Part shown: positions 11,941 to 26,900 of the stretch, one piece after another
Layout of the letters: each line of letters begins with the position of its first letter
Position numbering within the stretch: the stretch's first letter is position 1
Assembly: GCA_030549495.1 (NCBI GenBank)
Contig: JAUIRK010000752.1
Coordinates: forward strand, 19,132 to 83,131
DNA: 64,000 nucleotides
DNA from: Nectonema munidae
Taxonomy: Eukaryota > Nematomorpha > Nectonematoida > Nectonematidae
Direction: 5' to 3'
The notes under the pieces: generated by a model
The model's database searches: none
What the model saw: the letters and a program-made list of their open reading frames with translations, nothing else
What the model was told of the DNA's origin: nothing
Position numbers and translations under genes: made by a program

Positions 11941-14900
11941 GTATGCATAATTTCTTTTTGTTTTTTTGCCATATTTATTCTAGTATCTCGAAATTTTTGA
12001 GTATAACTATTTTTCTATATTTCAATCCCACATGATGACCGATCAACGGTTTACTACAATTAAGTTTATAATAATCTCTATGGGGAATTAAATTTAATTA
12101 CGTTTTAGCGATCTTGTTATCATTAAGAACTTAATGTCATTTTGAAAAGTTGAAACATTTTTATAGGATTGCTTCCTACAAATAGTAAAATCAACAAGAA
12201 CTTTGCTTATATGTACCTAATTTAGAATTTTTTCATGCAACTTACTATGCCTCTCTTTCAAGTTGCAGAAGCTAACAAAAGTAAACCTTCGATTTCTGAG
12301 AATATATTTTTCAAAATGGCATTGAGTTCTTGATTGTAACAAAATCGTTACAAAAAGTCCACATTAAAATTTAAAAATGCCAATTTAATACCAGTCAATG
12401 AGATTTAGAAATTTAATTGTTCAACAATGTCTTCCTATTTTTTATATCAAAAAGAAACACACAGCAAATTTTTTTTATAAAAAGTAAGCATATGTTTACT
12501 ATATATTGCCTCACTTTTATATTATACAATACATAAAATGGGTTATAGTTTATGAAGTGTTGTCTTCGGTGTACTGATCTCTTAATGCTTTGGAAGACAA
12601 TAACAAAATTATAATGATTTGTTATTTAATAATTATTTCCGTTTTTTAAAGATCATCAGGGTTTCTCAAGCTCTTTCTGGTCGTGGGCTCCTTTTATCAA
12701 ATACAAAATCGTATCGCCCCTTAAAATCAAAATAAGCGCCAAAATCGTTTCCTAAACAATTTAGTATGCTGCAAGGATATATAACTGTTAGTTAATCTTT
12801 CAAACCAGAGATACAGCACTCAAAATCTAATAAATATTCGAATAAATCTTTTTTAGTGACATATATGAGTATAGTAAAAAATTTGGGAAGTTGATCAATT
12901 GGAGCTGAAGACCATTCGTCCTCTAAATGTTGAATTACAGGCCAACTTGTTTTTAGAATGAATTCCCCAGACTCCTAATTTTCTTGAGGCCGAATTTTGA
13001 GGGTAGATGAGAATGATCCATCATCTGATATGCATATGTTTCTTTTATGTATATCTGTAATTCGCATCATATAAAAAATGCAAATTGATTTTCAAATTTT
13101 CTATGGTCCTATATTTTTAAGAAATAACTTTGTCCCCCTATATTTCATTCATGGGCCCTTTTAGAGACCCTGAGTTATTGGTTAGTTAGTAAAATTTAAT
13201 AAACTAGGAGTCAGGTTATCTAGAACCATCAGATTTTTTCCTTTTACTCAAATCAAGAAATTTTAAGGTATAAATGTTTTTCCAATATTTCTGTCCAATT
13301 AGGTCCTTAAGAATCAAGATAAGATAATAAATATGAGATAGAGACAAAAAATTAATATTATAGTGCAAAATGTTTAGGAGAAAAGAATAGCGTCGCTCTT
13401 TGAATCCTTTCTACACGTCTCAACCCGTTTTAAATGTTTCATTTTTAACGTTGTATCAATTATATAAGCATTTGAAATATGGTATTTAAAACCAAATATG
13501 TTTAAAAAATGAAGCTTATTAAATTAGATAGTATCTCTGAATTCTAACTACCTATATACCATTTTTAGTTCTATTTTGTCTTTTTGCAATTCTATTTTGT
13601 TTTTTTTTGCAATTCTTTTTTGTTTTTTGCACCTTTTGTAATTCTATCTGAAATTGATTATTTTATTTTCTTGTGTTTATATTCTTTTTGCATGTGTCAT
13701 TTTTGTTTAAACTTTTTAAAAAATATTTTTACATTATTTTCACTTAAAATTTTCCAAATTTTTCATAAGAAATTAGTAAACAAATGATTATACATTTTAT
13801 TATTACTTTGTAATTAATTTAGAAAATTAAATCTCGAAATAATGTTAAAATATTAAAAAAAATTAACTAAAAATAAAACAAAAAAAATTAAATTAAGATA
13901 CAATTGAAAATAGACAAAATAGAACTAAAAATGGTATATATAAAGCACCTATATTATTATTTAGAAGTTTATCTAGTCCAAATCTCCGAAAACTAAAATT
14001 CTCTCTATCAAGATCTTAAAAAACTAAAATCTCCGTAAACAAAATCTCCCAAAACCCAAATCGCCACTACCAAAATCTCCCAAAACTAAAATAGCAGTGA
14101 CCTAAATTTTTGAGGATTTTGGTAGCGGAGATTTTGGTGAAGGGGATTTAGTTTTCGGTGATTCTGACTAGGGAGCATAAAGAAGCAGTGTTGCAGATTC
14201 GCTGTGAAAGATTTAAAAAAGATAGGAGTCGGTATTTAATCAAATTTAAGAAGAGTCGGAAACCGAATTCGATTTTATAAGAAAATTATATTTTCAAGTT
14301 TTTTGAATAATGAAAAAAAAAGTTTTATTTTGTAAGCATACGGAGTGAGCCTTCTTTAGTCGAAGCTACGGAAGTAGCAGTTGGCTTTAAATATTTGCAA
14401 TTTTTAAGTATTTGGTGTCGCCGTTTTTTGTAAGTATCGTGAGTCTACGTTGGAGTCAGACTTGTAAGTACTTGGAGCCAGAGTCGAATATTTTCCATCT
14501 TACTTCGCAACCCCGTATAGAAGAGACTCTACCTATTCACCATATATTTTTCTAACATTTAATTTCAATTTGGATACCTCTTAAATATAATCTGGCACAA
14601 ATTTTCATCTTATTACTTTTCTTGAGCAATTCATCATTAAAATTTTCGGCATATATAAAAAAAATTTCTTATAATTTTTCTGTTTAGAGAGTTATTTTAC
14701 GCTAACTATAACGCGATATATTAAATAAAATCTGTCTAAAAATTCTTTGGGCGAGAAAAGTGAATATTGAAGAAGTTATTTAAATCCATATAAAGTTTTT
14801 CTTTTTCACTTTAAGCTTTTCCTTTTGCGTTGATTTTATTAAAACTTCAATAGAATATGATGCCCACAATCAATACTGTACATATTTGCATATTTCTTTT

Positions 14901-17900
14901 ATAGATTGAGTTTAAAAAGATAATGACTAGTTGCTCTGGAGGCAGTGATCATCACCCACATTCCAAATTCAAAGTTAGTTCACAGCTTGAGAATGGCGTT
15001 CGCAAAGACTTTGCTCACTTCGACTGTACAAGCATAATGGCGAGCTTATTGTTCTCGCGAAGTAAGCCCAACAGGTATATCCGAATTCACGACAGAATCA
15101 AAGTCAAAACTGGAGCATCAGCAGCTTCATCTTCACCTCTTTCCCACCAGCAGAATCAGAGTCAGGGCAATCCAGCTACCTGTGATACGTCGATGTCTTC
15201 ATCTTCAGCATCTTCTTCGCCTTTTACAAGTCTTCAGCATAATTTGGAAGACGTGGATAATAAGTCCAATCGATTGCTTCAATATGACTCCCATTTTTCT
15301 AATGAAATAGGAGGCGAATTTGTTAAGTGTCCACAAATGTGCAGTAATCTTTTTATTCTCTTATTTTTAGATAGGACCATTATTTATTTTAAAGAAATGT
15401 CAGCCGATATCCAAATTTTCTTAAATTGACTGGTGTGCCAAATAATAATATATTCAATTTAATACAAATTATTTAATTTGTTTCATCAAGTATATATAAT
15501 TATTCATTCAATTGAAAAATTATATAAACTAAATGAACACAGCAGACCTTCTTACATCTTTGTTCTATGGATATGGCACTAAACCATGACCTGTTATACT
15601 TATCTATCTATGTTCAAGCTGTAACACAATGCTAATTATAGAGTACTGTTTAATGAATGTATTGATTTATCGGTGATGCATTTAATATCATCACAATGGT
15701 AGCAAAATACTCTAGACTGTTGATTGCTAAATTATCATTTGTGCTGATCATTAATTTGACCTTTAATTTTAGGTAAAACTGCAAACATAGGCCATTCCAA
15801 TGAAAAAGAGTATTCTTTTCCACATCCAACCTGTACCATGCTCAGAGATTCGAAAGCTGCAGGCCTATCAATTCTTAATTACTCTTCCCAAAATGTCTAC
15901 CCTCTTCCTCCTTTACTCATGCGTTGCAATAATTACATCCAAGAACATATTGATCATGGATCTCTTTATTACAAAAACTTTTTTGAAAACAAAGGTGAGA
16001 TCATTTTCTCCTAAAAAAGGTATTACCTCGATATAGATGTGCACACACCCCCTAACCCATTTGATACCCACGTGTCATTTTTATATCACACAAGCGATCT
16101 CCTGATTTTTAGGGAATTTTATATCAAAGGCTTTTTCTGTCATTAAATGAGGTAAGAAGGATATTACATTTGAAATGTAAATTGTATACATTAGTATTTA
16201 ACAAATATTTATCCCGACTCAAATTTAGTGAATAATGACAAATTAAGAATATTCATCACCCTTCTATGACTTCAAAGTGTGCAGTTGCATACGACTATTT
16301 TTTTGAAAAGTTTTGATTATATAAAATTTTAAAAAGTTTTGATTATATAAAATTTTAAAAAGTTTACCAAGTGTGGGCTAAGAAATAATATAAATTAGGA
16401 ATCCTTCATTAAAAAATTATATTTGTTGGTATACTTTGAAATAAAATTTGTTAGGACTAAATATGCTTAGATTTTTCTTTAAAATAACAGAATCAATTTA
16501 TTGAAAGTCAGAAATTTGGACAACGGTTTTGAGAAAGTTTAAGCACATGTCTGTTTTTCTAGCATTTTTTATATTATGATCTTCAGGTAATTCGTATCTT
16601 TGAATCCTATAATTTTGTCGAGAACAAAAGTCTCCTAAAATATTTTGTGTAGCATGACACTCTCAATGCACTTCTCACATTATATTATTATCTAGACTAG
16701 ACATTGTCAAATTTATACCACACAGATTTACCTCTTCGTGTCTGTTACTTTAGTCTTGTGTTTTTCGCATTTTTCTTTTAGCTTCAACCCATAGTAGGCA
16801 TATTTAGTATATAATCGTTTTGTTTCTTTTAATTTTTATGTCAAATTAATTTTACATTCAAAATGATGAGTATGCTTCTATTTCTTAGCTCATTCAAATT
16901 ATCTTAGCAACGATCCTAATCTCGGTCCTCTAGCAATTAGTTTGATCAAAGAAAAATTCACTGATCCATCTACCTCAATATCCAATCTCTACTTTTATCG
17001 TATAATTGTTCGTTCTTGTGAAGTACGTTTTTTTATTTAGCAATTTCGAGTTTACCCCAATTGTAACCTTTGTTTCTCTTCAAGAAATTCTCGCTAAGAG
17101 GGACGATAATCGAAGAATTAGTTCCATCTACCTCAAGCAAGCAGGGTCTGCAACGCGTTGTCTCTCATAAAGAAGTTATAGAGCATGTCATTCCTGAATG
17201 CAATACTTCTTATCTTAAACTTGCTCAAGATAGTGCCGAACTAGTCAACAATATGATTTTTCTTGATGACTTAACTGTAATTCCTTTTCTACACTGTCTT
17301 GTATAATATTGCGCACCATAGTAAATAAACCAAGTATGGAAAATAGGATATGGGAATATAATTTTTTTCTTATTTACACATATATACCAAGTTTGACATT
17401 AAGAAGGGAGCAGGGTGCACCTAAAGATATCAATAAATTTATTAAATATTAATTTGAGAACATTACATTTATTTCTCATCAATTCAATTGAAGTATTTAA
17501 AAATTGACAGATAATAAAGTAAACTTTTGTATATTTTGCTGAGCTGGAATATTATTTAGCTTTCAATTTTTTGCGGTTCCCGCCTCTGAATTTTCATCAC
17601 TATTTAATTGATTGATTTATTTACTATTCGTGTACAAATTTGCAGAAGTTTTGGATCGATAAGGTATTATTTTGAATAAATTTATTTCAGTGAATAACAA
17701 ATAAATGTATGTTTAGCGTTTAAAAATTTTCATAGCATTAACTATGATATTCTTAGCTCAATAATAATGAATCAACAAACGATCAGGTAACAAAACATCG
17801 ATCTGCACGATATCGTTTATATACTATAGTTGAAAAGGTTCAAATAATATTAATCGTGCACTTAATTGGTTCGTTTTAAACTTACTCTTCGATCAATGCT

Positions 17901-20900
17901 TTTAATACCTTCTTTCGTGTGTATTTTATTGCCATGATTATGATGTGTATATTCTTGTTCATCGTAGTTGTTGAGCATTGCAATAGTAAATATTGACAAT
18001 TATCAGTGTATGTTACCATACTGAATTGCTTTACAATACAAATGATATGATATGCATTTAAAATACAATTTTATTGTTCTATTTCAAATTTTATAATCAT
18101 ATACTTTTGAACTTATGAAAATAGAGATTATTTTCCAATTAAAATTATGGCTAAAAAGATGCAAAACTAGAAAAAAAGTTGCCTGTTCTATGACATTTTA
18201 AAGAATTTCCAAAATTAAAGTTAAAAATGATTGAAATAAAGTGGAAGGAATTATTTAAATTACATATTTTAAAATATCTATAAGATAACGATGTTAAAAA
18301 GTATTATAAGCAAAGCAGATTGTGCCTATATCACAATTTCGACTAACTAGGTTGGAGATGAACCATCGCAGTATACTGATTAGAGGTGAACCATCGTAGT
18401 ATACAGGTATATAGGTAATAACTTATGTAACATCGTCTTTCCGAATGAGGTATATCAAATCTTACATCTAGGAAAATATGAACAGAAAGTTGAACATTGT
18501 ACAGTTTGGAGATGAATCGTCGTAGTATACAAGTTGGAGATGACACTCAAGTTGTCTACCCCCGTTCAACCGTACAGGTTGTGAGATAAATATATATTCA
18601 ATTTACAAAAAATGTCATCACTATTCTTTGTCTTAACTTCTATTTGCTTTAAATATTTATGCTTTTAGAATAATAAAAACAACTTCAAAATCGGTGTTCT
18701 TTATTGCAAATCTCATCAATACAAAGAAGAAGAGATGTATGGCAATGGTAATTTCTTTCATTAAAATCAATTAGTGAAAAATTAAATAAACTTTTGCTTT
18801 CAAGAGAAAGGAAGCGAGCTCTTTGAAGAATTTTTAAACCTTCTTGGCGAACGAGTTCGATTGAAAGGTTTTTCCAAATATGGCGGTGAATTGGATTTAA
18901 AACGTATTGCATTTTTTCATTACACTCAAGGGTTTATGCGCAAAGAAACGCAAGAAAACAAAGACTTCCATTAATAATGCCCTTTATTTTTGATCTTTTA
19001 TATGAATTTATTTTTCCAGGATGATGACATTTAATAAGACTTCCATTTAAACCCGTTCAGCCATATTGGATCACAGGGATTAGGCGGAATATAAATCGTT
19101 TACTTTAATTACGGGAAATTTGATTCAGAAAAGTTGAGAATTAATTTTCAAAAATATTTTGATTTGAACCTTCAGGGCTTATGAACATAATCCTAGAAAT
19201 GTTATTTTTTTCCTTTTCTAAAATGGCGAATATTCTAGAATTTTAAAATAGTTTACTTAATTTTTGCCAAAAATGTTTATTAATGAATGAATATATTATA
19301 TTTGTTTCTATAAATATTTTGCTATATCCTTTGCTTATATTTTCCTGTTTTTAATATTTATTTCCATCATTTTGTTCTTATTTTAGTTTTTTTAAGTTTT
19401 TTACATGTATAGTTGATGAACTGTACGGCTTAAATGAAAAGGCAAGGCTTTCCTTGGACCCGGGTAACGTGAAATTGCTTTATAACTGGAACTTAAGCAT
19501 TATAAAATACAAAATATTTATTGTTTCAAAATTTAAGCATCGCGTTTATTTACAAAAGGTTAGCACTTTTTTTGCTTCTTATTCCATGGATCGTTTGAAA
19601 ATGTTCCTTCGATATAATTTCCTTTGGAATCGACACAAAAGCAACCTTGCACTAGTCCATATCTGCACTGAACTGGATTGAATTGACCGTTCTTTAAGCA
19701 TTGTGGACACTCCAAATCTTGTACATTTTGTTTAATTAGTTCTCTACATCTTCTCAACTCTTTGAAACAATATTTTTCTAAATACATTAATTTTTAGAAG
19801 AATTTTGACGTGTAATTTTCATATTAGTTTTAATCATTTTTATCGAAATCCATGAAAATTTTTTTAAGATAAGATAAAAACGTGGGCAATAATTTTTGTG
19901 TGGCTGGTTTCGATGTTTTAGGATCTTGGGTTCCAATCCAATAGCAAAACCTTGTTCGACATAAGCAGAGTAATTCTGCCTTTCGGTGAAACCATTCTAT
20001 TCCATCTTTACCTCTTAGTGTGTTATCAAAGAAAAATATAATTCTAAATGTTAAGAAAGTAAATAACTATTAAAATTAGCTTTAAAGTTGTAAAAAGGCG
20101 TAACGCTTATTGAACACAACTAAAACAACATCAATTGGTCGTGATAAAAGGAAATGATTGTATTGCTGGTTCCATGCGCTATCGAATGTTTTCACCTGAT
20201 GACACAATTAAGTGTTTTGCCTCGAATTCTTGTGCTCAATTCAAATCCACGACCAAAGACCATGAATCCAACACCAAAGATTCAGACAACCCTAATCACG
20301 CTTATGATAAAAAAATATCTTTATTTTGATTGAATTAATCTCGATTTGTTATGGATATGAAGTGGTTTGTAATAAAGTAGAGGTTTTAAGCTATTGCAAC
20401 TCTTTTTTCTGATGTATCAAAAAAAAGTCAAATTGATCAAGCAAGATTATAAATTATTATTATTATTATAGAGGATGTGTTTATTATAATTTCTTTTCTA
20501 TTTTAGCTATACAGGAGAAATAGGATTTCCTATGCCTAAACCAAAAACTTACTATATTTGTTCATATAACATTAAAAAATTACATAAAGAATTTTGAAAT
20601 AAGTTCTGATTTTATAATTTTGTACAGACAAAAATTATTTTGATATTAATTGTAATATTATGACCATAATCACCTGGAATTTAGAATGTTTTGGAGTAAA
20701 AAACAAAACAATCATGACTTATCATTTTTTCCTTATTTCTAGTTTTTTCTTTGTAAAAATCATCAATAGATGTTTCAAGGTTTGATTTTGAACCTAAAAT
20801 ATTAGGCTTAACTAAATTGAATATTAATTTACCTTATAAAGAGTTTATTAATTTCCGGGTTAGACAAAATAAATATAAATCTAGATACTTTTCTTGAAAC

Positions 20901-23900
20901 GGGCCAGATTACCGAAAATTTAAAACACAGGCCGGAATATTGGAAAGTTAAAAAACACTGGCATTATGAAATTCCTATTAATACTTGTTTAAGACAAAAT
21001 AAGGCAACCGTTTCTATGTTTTCCCTATATATGTGCCAAAGTTGATACACTCAGGATACATAAAAAGGGGAAATGAACACAATATATTTCAAAAATATTT
21101 ATTTTATAACACCTATCAATATTAACCCGTTAACGACCAGAATAATCAGACGATATCTAGTATAAAGCAGAAATTTGTATTAAAAAGCATTAATAAACGC
21201 AGACGGTTCACATTTTTGTAAAGTTGTGGGCCGGGTAAACTTACTTCGCGGGCCGAATCTGATCCAGGAGCGGTGGTTTGGTGACTCCTGATCTAAAATA
21301 ATATTTTTTAATAAAAAATCATTGTCTGTTATGTATGCTTGGATTGTAGCTTATGTTCTCAAAAAATTGCATAGTGTTAGACTTGAAGGTACACCCACTT
21401 ACTTTGATAAAAACACTGATCATCACTATTAATTCAACACAAAATAGTAGGTGTGTACTGTGTATACATTTTCAACCAGTATTATTATTATTATTATTGA
21501 ATATATGTAAAACTTACTATTCGTTTCCTTTACTTGCGTCTAAATTTTGAATGTGATTTTTAAATTGACTTATATATATACCCAGAGAAACCTCGGTAAT
21601 ATAAAAAGTATCCGTAAACGTGCGTACTACCTTATACCACGCTTGCTCACACTTTTTGAACCTCATTTGTCAAAAGTATGCAAAAAAGTACACGAGAACT
21701 AGTTTTTGCTTTCTTTATAAAAAACTTGTAAAGTAGACAACTTAAGCAATGCAATGAACAATTAAATATACTTAAAATCTCCAATTAATACTTGTATGCA
21801 AGCCCTTCACCTAAATTTTTTAAAGATAGAAAATGACTGAACATAATTTGCGTCATCATTACTCAATATAGCTTAGATAAGTTTGTGGCTTTATTTTGAA
21901 GTGGAAGTCGAAGAATAAAGATTTAATGAATTCTAAGAAAAATTTATTGATAAAAACTATTTTAAAATTTGTTTATAAATAAATTACAGAATTAATTTAA
22001 TAAATTCAATAAAAAAAATCTGTCCCTCCTTCCTCTAAAAAATTTTGTAGTGATTGACTTGATTGTATGTTTGTAAACAATAAAAATTGAAACCTTGAAA
22101 GTTCTAAAAATTTAACTATCAGGTAAATGAATAATAAAAGAAAATTTATTGAGTTTGCCATCATTTTGGAAGGGAACACTCTTATTCAAATGTATACAGA
22201 AGTTAAGGCTAAACAAATGAAAGTTCATTTTAATTTTGTTTTATTATTTAATTATAATAAACATCAGTATAGTTATTACAATTGATGTACGATATATAAA
22301 CGTTGACACTGAGATTAAAAAATTTCTCATAGTAAAATACAAAATGTGATGTTATTGGATGATCGGAAACCTGTCCTCGATTTTGTAAGATTATTATCCA
22401 AAGATAATATTTACAATTTTTCTAATGATAAAAAAATCAACTGAGGGCAGGCACTGAACAAAGCAAAGACAATATGTAAGAGAGCCTCGGACTTTTGTTC
22501 TGAGGCGACACATAGACTTGTAAGGTTCTGTCTAGCATTTGATATGAAATTCTCTGGCCTTGCAAACTTGCCCCCTGTTATTGCCGTGGCTGTGTGAGGG
22601 GATGTGTCGTAGACACCTTTAAAAAGAGCTGGTTACTAAAAACGTTATTTTCGATTTTGAAATGACCTGATTGAAATTTTTAGGAGGGGTAGGCATTTTT
22701 TAATAAAAATGAGGTTATGGGCGTAGCTGCCTAGTTGGGCGTCACTTCTACAAGCTGAAGCTTATTAAATGGGTTCGCTGTGGTGAAACACAATTCATGA
22801 CCTGGATCCCAAAATCAATCTATGGGATTGGCTGAAAGACGGGGCCAAGCTTTTGTTCGTGGTTAAAGCAAATTGGGAGCGCGTAAGGCTGCTGATCCAC
22901 AACTAGACAACACTTTGCCAACTCTATAGACTACAATGCCTCATCATTTGTGCACACGCGCAAAAACTAAAACACTTTCAATCTACTCTATATCTGCTGT
23001 TGACAAGTCCTCTGACTCTACCCTTTGCGATCCTCTTAGAATAAGTTGGCTAAAACGCTTCCTTAATCCAAAAATCTTGGTGTAAAAGCTGTTTTGTTAC
23101 TCTACAACTGCTCATTGTGCTTTAGGTTTTCTCATTTCGCAATCAAGTAACGTTAAAAGATTTAATCTTTTTATTTCAGAATGTAGAATGGATTTATTTT
23201 TGTTCATATGTAAACACTGTTCAAGAACATCTCCTCTAAAATGAGATAGATTCTGCTAGGTTTGTGTAGGCGTCTGTATTAGTTTTAGGTGCAACAATTT
23301 GGTCACATTTGTGAGTATATAACTTAGGCATATAACGCAATGTGATTACTTTCGATCCAAAGGACCGCGTTATAATGATTCTTGACTACATATGGAATGG
23401 ACTTAGTGTACACATTAATCTTGGTTATCGGATGCATGGCGACGCTCTCTGATACACTCAGTTTTTATTTAGGATCTCCAAACATGGTAGCTCACTCTAG
23501 AATTCGTAAAGTATTATAGTTATATATTGATTAACCGGTTATCGACCACAGTGGACATATGTCGACTTTACAAAAATATGAATCGTCTGCTTTTTAATAC
23601 AAATCTTCTGCTTTACATTAGATATCGTCTGCTTATTCTGACCGATAACGGGTTAAGCGAATAATACTCATACATTTACACAACTATAGAGGGATATTTT
23701 CGCCAAACCTGCCAAAAAGTTATCACTTTTGTTCGCCAACTGCACTCCCAATTTTGGCATTGTGAATTGTCGAATGCCTAACGCAAGCCCCTCTCAAATA
23801 TAAGAAATTATGCACAAGGTGTTAAGTGTTTCAAATAATTTTTACTTTAAGCATCTTCTAAGTACCACTGCAATCTCTTGTGAACTTCCTAGGGTCCATG

Positions 23901-26900
23901 AACCGCAGGTTGGCAACCACTGGTTTAACCCATTTTATCCCAGAAAAAGCAGAGGGGAATAAGTATTTTGATATAAAAGTAGCTTAAAATTAAGAAATCC
24001 TCTGCGTCAGTCAAAATTCCCGATGGAATGATATATACTAAATATTCAAAATAAAATTCATCTAATACTCTGTCTATTCTCTGTTCTATTTTTTCTTTTA
24101 TTCTTCTTACAACTTTTCTAAATGCCACCGACGCGTTCTATACTTTGTTAAACTACGTTAACTTCTATAATGCATACCAAAAAAAGTACAAATGAAGATA
24201 ATGATCGTTGTTTTGCCAAACTACATTTTAACTTTCATCTATAAATAGTAGTAAATTTTAAAACTTTACCTTTATAGCGAAAAATATCACACTCTTAAAT
24301 AGAATGAAAAAGTACTTAAAATGTTATGGTGTTAAAATATACCACTAAAAAAAGAAGTTGAAAAAGGGTGTGCTTCATCCTTTTAAATTGACACTACTTG
24401 CTTTGATAAAATTAGGTTTTTCATTTCCATTTATTCCCTTAAGTATGAATGCTTTAAGGTCAAAGTGTCATCTTTTGATATCCCCAGGTATATAAGATTT
24501 CCAATTTTGTATCATATGACACCTTCTCTTCAATTACCCTGTGAATACGATCTCACTTTACATTAGGCTATGCAAATAATAGCACTACTCCTGTCTACAA
24601 ATCATTGAATTTTATAATGTTTGTGTGTACTAATATTGAGGCATTCTTTCAACCCTTTGACGACCAAAATTTTCTAGAGTATTTGCCTGCTTTCTTTTTC
24701 AATGCAATTTTATATATCTAAGGCAGGCGATTTTCATTTTTTAGGACACCGGTCTTCCACTTGTCCTCAAAGGGTTAATGCACGCGATTTTCATTTCTAA
24801 CGATAGTCGTGTCACATAATATTAAAGCACGGGTTCCATAGCTTTTTTTCGGTATCGCACATATGTAGTTTTTGTTCAAATTTGATTTATAATAATTGTA
24901 TTTTTTATGGGTTCCAAATTATGCCATGAAAATAAAATAAACTTTAACAGGCTTTCGACCACAGTCATAAAATGGTCTTCGTTTATTTTTTTTATACAAA
25001 TCTGCTTTAAATTAGATATCGTCGGATTATTCTAGTCTTTGGTTAATTGCAAAATTATATAGCCTTCATAAGCCTTGTGGGTAAAAAATGGTCACACCTT
25101 TTTTACATGTGCAGGTAATGTATTTATCTTGTTGTTGAATTTATTTTAGATTGAATTTAGTATTTCCATTGCAAGGAAGTGTAACGTATATAAGAGCCAA
25201 TGTTACCTGCTGTTCGCTTAAGATGTAGGCTTCGACATATGGTTTTTAGATCGAAGAGTAAGCCAAGTTGTTTCCCCAATTTGCTAGTAAGTTTACCACT
25301 TGAAACATGTGGACCATAAATATGTTCGTTCTAGTGTTGTGTGTATGTGTGGACAATTGGGAAAGATTATGTGTATTGTGTTGGGTTGATTGCAGAGTGT
25401 AGACAGTGCAATGAAAGTATTTCTCTCTCTTACACTTCAACGTTCTATACCCATAGAAAAACTGAAGGAAAATTTCCTTGTAAAATTAATGACGTTTATT
25501 TTCTCTAGAATTTGACGTGACTTAGCGTCTGTAACAGTGACATCATCAAGATGTACAGTCAAACCTATATTAAAAGATAATTTAAGCGAACCATCAAAAG
25601 TGCCCTTTGATAACAAGTGAGCACTTAATTAAGGTGGAATAAGTTCAATCAGGATTAATTGCGAAGAATTAAACATGTTTGCTATAGACATTTACTAGGT
25701 TAAGTAGTGTCGGCGCTAATAATTACGCGATCCACTTGGACAACCGAGAGCTGGGCCATTTAAAAAAGACTGTATGGGACATAATTTACCCAAATAGGCT
25801 TTAAAACAAGCAACATTTTTTAAATCATCGCAACTCCTCGCTAGCTGTATGTTTGATAGCCCTGGTCTACATCTCATTCTCAGCTAAGGATAATCTTGAA
25901 TGATTTTGGAGTGCGATATCACGATACATTAATTTATTCAATTGAATTTTGATAAAAAAAATTCCTTATTTTCTTTTAGAAGATTTGACCGGTGAATATT
26001 CACACTATGCGGAATATTGTGGAAAGAATATCATGTTTCATGTTTCCACTCTCTTGCCATTTACACCGAATAATCATCAACAACTTCTTCGCAAGCGTCA
26101 TATAGGCAATGACTCCGTCACCATTATTTTCCAAGATTCCGAAGAATGCCTCCCGTTTTCTCCTAAGAGCATTCGCTCAAATTTCCAGCATGTCTTCATC
26201 ATTGTGCGTGCTATCACCAATAATTCCAAAAGAGTCTACAAGTAACCTTTTTTTAGGCTTCAAATCTTTAAGGAGGTTCCAATAAATCTAAATCTTCCAC
26301 TTTTAATAACGCATTTGTGCGCCGAATAAGAAATCAGTTATTTCATCATTTATAGTTCCCTATTTTTATCTATGTAAACATGAAAACGAAAAATTAGCTC
26401 AACACAAGTATGTCATTCATATTTTTATGATATGTTCCTGTAGAGTGTATTGTACAATTAACGTGTAACCCTTATAAGACAAAAAGAATAAATATATATA
26501 TTTGGGTATCCGTGGCTCAGCCAGTAGTAATTTAACATTTTAGGAAATTGTTATCGTTACATGGTGATTAGATAAAAATGAGAATGTCTAAACCTTATAA
26601 AATAAGTCTACATCCGATTTTTATTTTACTATTATCCATTTTTTAGTATAAACGTTATAGAATATAATGCATAAATAGCTTATCAATTAAGCGCTAAAAG
26701 CAGTGGATGCTGATAACTCATTTATTTGCTTACATATTATTTATTTTTAGCAAAAACTTTATGGACCCCTTACTGTGTTAAAAGTACCCCCAATATTTAT
26801 ATTTTTGTCCGTGGAGCCCCTTAAATTCTCAATGGACCCTTAGGGATTGGACCCCGTTGGGAAAACAACCTGTAGAGGAACAAAGCGCAAAAGTTAATTT

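Noticed and set aside
13584-13787. Phe/Leu/Cys-rich open frame of 67 codons
   Set aside because: Lies wholly in the T-rich half of the inverted-repeat MITE at 13553-13940.
16310-16362. Short tandem duplication TTTTGATTATATAAAATTTTA in intron 3
   Set aside because: A simple two-copy AT-rich duplication, typical slippage with no further structure.
26505-26535. tRNA-like start (GTATCCGTGGCTCAGCCAGTAG type A box)
   Set aside because: No B box or acceptor partner follows; at most a SINE head remnant.
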